From contig KN805391.1 in the NCBI GenBank assembly GCA_000818945.1, forward strand, positions 325,131-389,130: 64,000 nt of DNA, given 5' to 3'. Positions 26,301 through 34,072 of this stretch are shown here, piece after piece (the first letter of the stretch is position 1; every line of letters begins with the position of its first letter). Below the pieces are notes generated by a model that was not told where the DNA came from, made no database searches, and worked only from the letters and a program-made list of their open reading frames with translations. This DNA comes from Schizochytrium sp. CCTCC M209059 (lineage: Eukaryota > Sar > Bigyra > Thraustochytrida > Thraustochytriidae). Both the position numbers and the translations under genes were made by a program.

Positions 26301-29300
26301 CTGAGAGGCAAAAAAGTGCGCGAAATCTCAGTAACTGACGATGAAGCAACTCATGGCACTGTACTTTACAACTTGCTGCTCGTCGTCTCACAAATGCAGT
26401 CTTGGCTGGAACCGTATCGGTGACGGTGGCGCCGCGGCACTGGCGAAATCGCTCGCCGCGAACAGAACGTTGTGTTCACTCGAGTACGTAGAAACAGAGC
26501 GTTGTAATTGAGCAATGAGGCTAACCACCAAATTTCCTCGCGGTGCTATTGTTCTTTAATCTTTCTCCATGCCCAAACGCAGCCTTCAGAAGAACGGAAT
26601 TAGTGCTGGTGGTGTCAAGGAGATAGCCGAAGCATTCGTGAACTCTCAAGTGCTGGAGTTGCTCAAGTAAGAACCCCAATATCGAGAATGAGGTGTGTGC
26701 AATTCGAAGAAGGCTGACAAGTATGTATGGCAAAACGGCTCCTAAACATGCGCACTTTGGACGTGTTTTCTTGCATGGCAAGCGTAGTCTGGGATGGAAT
26801 GATATTGGTGATGATGGCGCTGTGCATGTGGCCAAAGCGCTCGAGGAGAATAAATCGATGCTGTTCCTAGAGTAAGTGAACACAAAATGATCAGGTGCGT
26901 GTTGAAGATGAGGAGACTCACATTTTCCACTTTTCCTGCAAAATCTTGATGTGGTACGCAGTATTGCAAGGAACAAGATCGGCAACGTAGGCGCTGATGC
27001 TGTGGCGGACGCACTACTGAAGAACAAGTCGCTGCACACATTGAAGTAAGTATTGGCGAGAGAGCATTGCACAAGAAAGGAGTAGCATGGACTAACGAAG
27101 ATGCATTCGCGACTCCATGTGGCTTTTCCTCGCGTATTCTGAATTCGTATCACGCAAAATCACGCAGGTTTCGTAGCAACAGCATCACGGAGGATGGCGC
27201 TAAACAGCTGGCAAATGCACTTGCCAAAAGCGGCTCACTACAGGCGCTAGAGTAAGTGCTATTATACAAAAGTGGTGGTACATAAGAAGCGAGTATGACT
27301 GACGATAGCTCGAAACTCGCCGAAATATGATCTGATATGGATATTCTTGGGCTCTCTACGTCGATCAAAACACTCCTCATTTTTACAGTCTCGCAAAGAA
27401 CAGAGTCGGTATGGCTGGCGCAAGATCGCTGGCGAACGCTCTAATGGAGAACACGACGCTGCATTTTCTCGAGTAAGTATTTATGATGATGGCAAGAGGA
27501 GTAAGATGAGCTTAGCTGACGAGTATGCTTATTACCTATTTCTTCCCGGTCCGCGCTTGGTGTCGCGACTCACAGCTTATCTAACAATAACATCGGGAAT
27601 GATGGTGCTTCTGCGCTGGCAGGGGCACTCGCCCAGATCAAGTCCCTCGTGACGCTGCAGTACGTTGATATGGCGGTATCAGGGTGTCGGTTCGGTGTAC
27701 AACTGACCAGCTCTTGCTTCTCTTTTTAACAATTTCACAAACTGCTTATCGCGTACAGTCTTCAAAACAATGCGATTGGTGACGTCGGCGCAAATGAGAT
27801 TGCGAAAGCGCTCGCGGCGAACAATTCTCTGCAGTCCCTAATGTACGTTGGAATCGGAAAGGCGCCTGCATTAAGGGCAAATCGGAACTTACGAATATGG
27901 CCCTCCAATACGTTCGTTTTTCTGTGATTTTGCCATCCTGGTTCATTGCAAATGACTGCAGTCTCTCTGAGAACCTTATCGGTCCACAAGGCGCTGAAGA
28001 CATTGCTAGTGCGCTTGTGAAGAATAGTACACTCGAGGAGCTTGAGTACGTTGTTGCCGAGATATAAGAACGATCGAAGACATGATGAAGCTCTAACAAA
28101 CGGGCGAGCAATCACGCTATGCTTGGCATCGTCATATTTCTTCTTTCTCAGTCTTGGAGACAACATTATTGACGATGAAGGCGCCAAAAAGCTGGCAGAA
28201 GCGCTTGAGCAGAACAAGTCATGTCTTCAGTCCCTCGAGTACGTTTGCCGCCAACACCTCAGACTCAAAGTCATTATAACATGCAATCGCTGACTATTTT
28301 ACGAGGTAACAGTCTCGGTGGATCTGGGGTCGGAAGCGAAGGCGCCAAAGCCCTCGCTTTAGCGCTCGAGAGCAACGACATCTTGCAAAAGCTAGCGTAA
28401 GTTTTTACCGCACTTTTCATCTCAAGGACACCGAAGACTCACGTGGCTTTAAAACGAATAGTCTTGACCAAGTCTCCCCGAGCATTTCTTCTCGTATTGG
28501 CTCTCGTCTCAAGCTTGTCAAGGATGAGCTGAACGAGTTGAGCAAAGCAGCGGCTGAGGCACTTAGGACAGACCAAAAGGTACGCTGGGGGCGTGCCAAG
28601 CTCATGGTCGTGGGCAAGGCAGCCGCAGGCAAGACGTCGACGATCCGCACGCTTCTGGGCCAGCCATTCGTACCCGATCATGTCTCAACGATTGGAATAG
28701 ATCTGATGCTCATGCACACTCGAGACTGGAAGGAGAGAAGAAACATTGGCGATGCCAATCTCGGCGAACAATTCGCAAAGCACAAGTACCGAAACAAACG
28801 AAAGCATGAAGAGCTGGATCTGTCTGAGGCGCAGCCGTCGAGAGACGCAGCGCGAAGCGTGCCCAAGGCGCCACGTGCTCCTCCACCTGGAATTTTAGCC
28901 AGTAGTGCTCCCGCTGTGCGTCAACCCCCGCCGCAATCTCCATCAGTCCAGTTTGACGAAGAGGAAATTGCGAAAGCTGTGAACACCCCGCTTCGCATTC
29001 GTGTCAAGGAGCAAGCTGGGAAGGAGGAAGAAGAGATTAGCTTTACGATATGGGACTATGGTGGTCAGGAGGTCTTTTACGCGCTACACCACTTGTTCCT
29101 GACCCAGTATGGCGTCTATGTTGTGGTCTTTGACATGCGTGAGGTGCTCGGCAAGCAGCACTTTAAGGATAAAGTTGACTATGACAAGCTCGCCTCGCAA
29201 GACGACGCAATCCAGACGCTTCGTTTCTGGCTCGACTCTATCCGACTGCACGCGCCAGGCGTCGAGGTTGCGCTTGTTGGGACATTCCTAGACCAGGTTC

Positions 29301-31077
29301 CAGAGCTCGATCAGCATCTTGAAATTCAAGAGACTCTGGACGAAAGGATCTTTGACGAAATGGATGACGACCTCAACATTCAGACAAACACAAGCAATGG
29401 GGAAAAGAGTCTTCAGTTCTTTCCCATCAACAATGATCGCAAGAATCAAGATCCCGAGGATGAAGACAGCGGAGACGTTGTGCGTCTCAAGGATCAGCTG
29501 ACAAGATCCGTGGCAAACAAGGCCTTCGTGAAGGAGAAGGTGCCTCTTCGCTGGTCTTACTGTCTGGACCGATTGCTCCAACAAAGCGATCCATACATGC
29601 AATTTGACGATGTTGAGGAGCTTGCTGTGACAAAGTGTTTTGTTGCAAAGGAGGAAGTCAGGAAGATGCTCGAATATCTGCATGAGCTCGGCGTGCTTTT
29701 GTACTTTTCCAAGAATGAGGCATTGAGCAAAGTCGTTGTGATTCAACCGCAGTGGCTATTGAAAAATTTGTCACGCGTCATTTGCGATCCAAGCCTCAAG
29801 CACATGAGAAGGCACATGAACAAGCTACGATCGGGAGCTGGAGATCGCGCCGCCCTTCCTCCCCATCTCTATGCTGCAATTCGTCGATGGAAATCTCACG
29901 CCGTTGCCAGTCGTGCTTTGCTGGAGTTCTTGTGGGAAGGCAATCCTGTCGACTTTTTGGTATCACTGATGGAGTCGACATTATTGGCATGTCCGAGCCC
30001 TTGGGTCAGCGATGACAAGGCCACAATTTTGGTGCCAAGTCTTTTGCGCGCTGCATCGGAGCACGACAAGGAGGATGGACGAAGATGGGTCGGTGACGCT
30101 GCTCTTGCCTACGTCGACTTCGAGCTTTTGCCAAAGGGCTTCTTCCAGCGTCTCGTGGCTCTCCTTTTACAAGAATTTCAGGGTGTGGCGACTGTGGGTG
30201 AGAAGCTTTTCGCGGACGTGGCGAGAGTTGATTTCAACGGCATGGAGTGCCTCATGGAGGTCTCGCAACGACGCATCACGTTTCGCTTTGGCAATGCCAG
30301 ACAGGATCGCCCGCTCGCATCGCTACTCGCATTGTTGAGCAAAGAACTGAAGGAAATCGATAAAACGTTCATGAGGGGCAAGTTAGGACCAAAGTTATAT
30401 GTCAGCTCCGACGGAACCGACAAGGACAAGTCTTGCGCTCTTGCGGAATCCCTCGCAACCCCTCTGCCGGGGAACACGATTCAAACGCGATCGTCATGTC
30501 GACAACTTGAAGCCTTTGCGTCGTTCGTAAATGGGACCTCTCAGGCTCAAATGCTCGGAGAGTCTTATGCTCCTGAGATTTCAGCATCAGTCGCGAGCGC
30601 AGAGTACCAGTACGATGCTTTCCTGTCTCACGCGTGGGGACCCGGCAAGATATCACATGGCAAGGTAAAGGCTGTCGAACGAAAGTTGGCGGAGCTTGGG
30701 ATTCGGTGTGGATTGATGCAAATGACATTGGGTCAGAAATTTATCGGTCCATAACGGATGGCATCGACAAGTCCCGAACTACCGTCATCTTTGTGACGCG
30801 CGAATACATGGAAAAGGTGAACAGCGAGCTTTCGACAGATGACTATTGTCGCATGGAGTTCCACTACGCTATGAACCGTCAAAAACCTGTGCGCGTGATT
30901 CCTTGCGTGCTTGACGAGGACATGGCGGACTCGAGCAACTGGAGGGGGCCATTTCTCCTTCGTTGGAATGGAGAACCTCTTTTCGTCCCAATGCATAGCG
31001 ATGTCGATCCTGCTGATGCGGAGATTGCCGAACTTGCACAGAGGATTCGAGAAACGATTGCTCAGAACAAGCTGTAG
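23362..31077 (+). CDS. LRR-Roc-COR-TIR multidomain protein, 25 exons, one-base frameshift in the TIR domain
   Basis: The exon chain encodes about 1568 residues if the frameshift is ignored. Exon 1 (23362-23432) gives a short helical N-terminus. Exons 2-8 and 11-24 each encode one ribonuclease-inhibitor-type LRR of pattern LDLxxNxIGDDGAxALAxALxENxSL. Exon 25 (28462-31077) holds a Roc GTPase with P-loop GKAAAGKT (28613-28636), a DYGGQE switch II (about 29050-29070) and a TFLD G4-like motif. A COR region follows (about 29500-30330), then a C-terminal TIR domain starting at YDAFLSHAWG (about 30610). The TIR candidate catalytic Glu is in CRMEF (Glu codon 30856-30858). The frame changes at about 30709 (one base missing); both frames match a TIR domain end to end. 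The architecture is that of a Roco protein with TIR output. A sensor role is inferred; Roc-COR modules dimerise and TIR domains cleave NAD or scaffold signalling. Confidence 0.85.
23567..25318 (+). repeat. Tandem exon-plus-intron array, about 264 bp per unit, seven units
   Basis: Exon starts are spaced 265, 263, 263, 266, 265 and 263 bases. Not only the exons but the 179-182-base introns between them are nearly identical. Each intron starts GTAAGTTGC, contains GACTGACCAGC and AATGGTACAAA, then a CTTCTCCTTCTTC-type tract and ATGCTGCCATG. The last unit's intron (25236-25318) shares only its first 65 or so bases and is shortened to 83. Intron 1 matches the repeat only at its 3' end. This marks the array borders. 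Confidence 0.9.
25482..25667 (+). other. Exon 10: non-LRR insert between the two LRR blocks
   Basis: A 186-base phase-symmetric exon encoding 62 residues without the LRR pattern: an aromatic start (KRLDYWHAY), a Gly/Ser/Ala-rich acidic middle and a Gln/Lys-rich helix. It follows exon 9, a degenerate 66-base LRR exon, and separates the homogeneous repeats (exons 2-8) from the diverged ones (exons 11-24). It may act as a hinge. Confidence 0.65.
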
Positions 31078-31403
31078 GCTAGCTAGGATGGAGAAGTAAG
31101 AAGCATGCATGAAGTTTGAGAGAGAGTGGAAAATACTGATTGTGGGTGAGAGTAAACGATATCTGATTAGCTTCGCGGCGAAACCTTTTCCTGGATCTGC
31201 AAGGTCCCCTGGAAGAGGGATGTCTTTTTTTTTTTTTGCAAAATTTCGTTGATTGTTTCTCGCGTGCGAGAGTGGATCACAGCATAGTAGGACAGAAAAA
31301 GTTATAGCGCCCTATTCGCAGAGCAAATGTGCATCTACGTCCATAGATGTCGCGAGATGTTCGACAGTCGGAAACTGTTTCAGGCTCTCGACTTGCACGC
31401 GGC
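31078..31403. other. Convergent intergenic region
   Basis: 3'-to-3' spacer with a ten-or-more-base T run near 31226-31238. Nothing else supported. Confidence 0.5.
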
Positions 31404-31973
31404 TCAGGCGAGTTCCTTCGGGACGTCAAGACCGACACGCGAGGCGGTCGCCTTGACACGTTCCTTCTCGGTAAGCTTTGCGGTGTCGTTCCATTCGACG
31501 GTAAGACGCAGCTTTTCGCGAGTGGCCGCAAGTAATAGCGCATAGTCATTGGCGATTTGGTCGGCGCCCTCAATGTTGACCTTCTCTACAGCGCCCTTGA
31601 AGTCAGTGATGAGCTTCTTTTCGTTGTCGTTGCATTCGAGCGAGGTAAAGTAGTCATCAATTGATTCCGCAAAGGGCACGTCATCTGCGTCCTGTGCGCT
31701 CAGCGTGTTGTGTTGTCTGCGCAGCTGCTCCCTGTCCAGCAACTCGCGCTCCACGGCATGGTGTCTCCCGCCGCTTGCCGCGCTCAAGAGTCGTGCACCG
31801 CTCGGCGCAGCCGTTCGACTCGCCATGACACCGGCGGCACGTACACCACGCGCAAGCATTCTTGCCACACGCAGCACAGCGCAGCGCAGACCTCGTCTCT
31901 CGCGCACGACGCAAAGGACTCCAACCAAGTCTGCTGCTACGTTTTTTCGCGGGACCGAGAGGCACTTAACCAT
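31404..31973 (-). CDS. Small probable mitochondrial protein, unknown function
   Basis: A 189-residue reading frame from the ATG at 31973, with alternative in-frame ATGs at 31859 (M39) and 31826 (M50). From M39 the N-terminus is rich in Arg, Ala and Ser and nearly free of acidic residues (MLARGVRAAGVMASRTAAP), a good mitochondrial presequence, so M39 may be the true start. The mature part (about 75-189) is acidic to neutral and helical, with conserved-looking segments (FAESIDDYFTSLECNDNEKK, DYALLLAATREKL). No family is recognised; a mitochondrial complex subunit is a guess only. It sits tail-to-tail with the LRR-Roc-COR-TIR gene and head-to-head with the coiled-coil gene at 32711. Confidence 0.6.
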   Translation of the reverse strand: MVKCLSVPRKNVAADLVGVLCVVRERRGLRCAVLRVARMLARGVRAAGVMASRTAAPSGARLLSAASGGRHHAVERELLDREQLRRQHNTLSAQDADDVPFAESIDDYFTSLECNDNEKKLITDFKGAVEKVNIEGADQIANDYALLLAATREKLRLTVEWNDTAKLTEKERVKATASRVGLDVPKELA

Positions 31974-32710
31974 TAAAAGAAGAAAACTGCAGAAGCACCG
32001 AAGCTGCCGATGATTTTAGCGATCCCCTTTAGCGCAACGTTCGGTCAAGAGTATAACAGTAGGGTATATACCTCGACGCAGTTGGCATATGCGTAGAGTG
32101 AGATAGTCGACTTTGTACGCATGGTTGGCAATTAGTTGCAAAGTCCAATATTCGATCGTCGCCAGAAGCATACATTAGCCTCCAAAAGCAAAAGAAAGCA
32201 AGGTGAAGTAAACAACGAAACAACGGCCAACAAAAGGTATCAATTGATGAAGCGTCTTTTTTTGAATGTAACCAAGTATTTGCATACTTTGTGGGCAGCA
32301 TACCGAGACCAAAATCAGTGTTCGGAGTGTTCTCGAAATGATGCCGGCTGGTCGCCACAACCAACTCTGAAATGCGAACTAACACCGGCATGCCCCAAAC
32401 TAGGATGCCCGAACTCACGTGCAAGTCGTTTACTGTTAGCCCGTGCCAAGTCCTCGGGTCCCCAAGTTTCACGTGTTTGCCCGCCTAAATTAGGGTCCTG
32501 CGCAACCCCCTCTCCAGAATCGGGGGCCCCCGGGGGGAGGGGGGAAAGAGAAGGCGATCATTGCCGCCGACAACGTGGAGACGGCGCGGCAGAGCGCAAA
32601 CATTGACTGAGAGAAAGCCGTGCAGGGCAGGGCGGGGCAGTGCAGGGCAGGGCAAGGAGGCGGGCAGGCAGGCAGGCAGGTAGGCGGACGAGGAGGAGGC
32701 GCGCGGCAGG
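31974..32710. promoter_or_regulatory. Divergent intergenic region, mitochondrial protein / coiled-coil protein
   Basis: A head-to-head spacer. The left two-thirds are AT-richer; the right end (about 32520-32710) is G-rich with GGGCA/GCAGG repeats. No gene supported. Confidence 0.45.
32620..32685. repeat. GCAGG/GGCAG-type repeat cluster
   Basis: Imperfect GCAGG pentamers grading into GGCA tetramers directly upstream of the coiled-coil gene's ATG. The G-rich strand could form G-quadruplexes. Confidence 0.7.
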
Positions 32711-33883
32711 ATGGAGGCGGCGGCGTTCGGGTGCGCGGCGTCGAGCGTGGTGATGGTGGCGGCGGCGCGGCAGCGCGCGTTTTGGCGGCGGCGCGAGGCG
32801 GCCAAGCTGCGCGGCGCGGGCGCGGGCGAGGACGGCGCGACGCGCGAGGCGCGGCAGGGCGGCCACGACGGGGAGACGGAGGCCGGCGTGTCCGTGGAGA
32901 GCACCAGCGTCGGCAGCGTCCGGAACGCGGAGGCGCAGCTCGAGCTCGAGCGCGAAGAGCGTGTGCGCGTGAGCCGCGAGCTCGAGGCCGCGCAGGCGCG
33001 CCTGGAGGAGACGGAGCGCGCGCTGGTGGAGCGCGACGAGGCCCGCGCAGCTCTGGCGAGGGAATGCAGACTTCGCAAGATCATTGAGGACGAGGCCCGC
33101 GCAGCCGCCAACGATTCCACGCCGACCGCCGAGAACGAGTCGGCTCGTGCCGACCTTGAGGCACGGCTCGAGGCCGCTACGCAGGAGAGCGCTCGTCTGC
33201 AGGCAGAGCTCGACGCCGCGCAGGAGAGACTCGAGATCTTGGAGGACGCATACCACGAGAAGAGCCTCGCATGCGAGCAGCTCGAGCAGTCGTCCGGTGC
33301 TCGCGTGCGCGGCTCTTTCGGTGCAGGGCCCGTCGCTGCTCTTGTTGACTCGGAGCCGCTCCTGGAGGCTGCGTTGGCGCGCGAGGAGGCAGCCCTCGAT
33401 CGAGTCATTATGCTTGAGCAGGCTCTCGAGGAGGCGCGGGCTACGACGGCCGCGCATGATGCTGAGGCGGCTGCATGTGTTGAGGCCTTGCAGGATAAGC
33501 TGTACCAGCACCGCACTGCAGAGTCATCGCTGCGAGAGGAGGTAGAGGCATTGCGCGCCAAGCTGAACGCCAATGGCCCGACTTTGAACCAGGAGGCTTC
33601 GATTGAGGAGCTCCGCACGCGGTATCTCGTGGTGAGCCAGCTTGAGCTGGCGCTTCGGGAGGCGCAGGAAGCTGCGCTTAAGGATCGCGAGCAGCACGCC
33701 AGTGTCGTCAAAGATCTTGAGCGCGCCTTGGAACACAATCGTGAACTTACCGAGCGTTTGGAGGAGGCGGTGGGAAGCGCCGCGGCCAAGGCTGCGGCTG
33801 GGGAAGGCGGTTCTAGCATGCTGGACCCCGTGCAGGGTGCGCAGGCTGTCGCCTGTCTCATGGCCGGAGTGATGCTCTGGTAA
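32711..33883 (+). CDS. Coiled-coil protein with hydrophobic C-terminal tail
   Basis: The 390-residue protein starts at the ATG at 32711. A mildly hydrophobic Ala/Val segment lies at about 5-22. Residues about 72-185 and 215-365 are nearly continuous coiled coil, dominated by Glu, Ala, Leu and Arg with a heptad pattern. The last 15 residues are hydrophobic (GAQAVACLMAGVMLW), so a tail-anchored or membrane-associated tether is possible. No named family is recognised; the composition makes distant similarities to myosin or golgin coiled coils meaningless. The strong codon bias leaves a long antisense frame, which I treat as a shadow. Confidence 0.7.
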   Translation: MEAAAFGCAASSVVMVAAARQRAFWRRREAAKLRGAGAGEDGATREARQGGHDGETEAGVSVESTSVGSVRNAEAQLELEREERVRVSRELEAAQARLEETERALVERDEARAALARECRLRKIIEDEARAAANDSTPTAENESARADLEARLEAATQESARLQAELDAAQERLEILEDAYHEKSLACEQLEQSSGARVRGSFGAGPVAALVDSEPLLEAALAREEAALDRVIMLEQALEEARATTAAHDAEAAACVEALQDKLYQHRTAESSLREEVEALRAKLNANGPTLNQEASIEELRTRYLVVSQLELALREAQEAALKDREQHASVVKDLERALEHNRELTERLEEAVGSAAAKAAAGEGGSSMLDPVQGAQAVACLMAGVMLW

Positions 33884-34072
33884 AGCAAACGTCCTTGGTC
33901 CATCCCCCCCTTGTTTTGTATTGCACATTGTTATCTTCTTCTCTTCTCGCGTGACCTTTTCTCTCACAGCATCCTACCCAACGGTTTCCATCTCTTTTTC
34001 TTTTTTTTTTGCCTCACAAGTGACAACATTAATAATTTTCCATTTTTCTCATCGTTCTGTAGGTGTGTTACG

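Larger units (their letters stand above)
23362..28396 (+). other. Exon map of the LRR region (exons 1-24)
   Basis: Exons read from GT-AG sites: 1 23362-23432; 2 23567-23650; 3 23832-23915; 4 24095-24178; 5 24358-24441; 6 24624-24707; 7 24889-24972; 8 25152-25235; 9 25319-25384; 10 25482-25667; 11 25797-25880; 12 26010-26093; 13 26207-26290; 14 26400-26483; 15 26583-26666; 16 26788-26871; 17 26962-27045; 18 27168-27251; 19 27389-27472; 20 27576-27659; 21 27759-27842; 22 27962-28045; 23 28152-28238; 24 28313-28396. All introns are phase 2, so the last two bases of each repeat join the first base of the next exon, usually restoring the Asp or Asn of LDL/LNL. Exons 2-8, 11-22 and 24 are exactly 84 bases (28 codons); exon 23 has one extra codon. 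Donors are GTAAGT, GTACGT, GTATGT or close variants; acceptors mostly read CAG followed by TCT. Summed coding length plus the one missing TIR base is an exact multiple of three. Confidence 0.88.

Noticed and set aside
32485..33903. 472-codon Ser/Ala/Arg-rich frame antisense to the coiled-coil gene
   Set aside because: Mirror image of a strongly biased Glu/Ala coding sequence.
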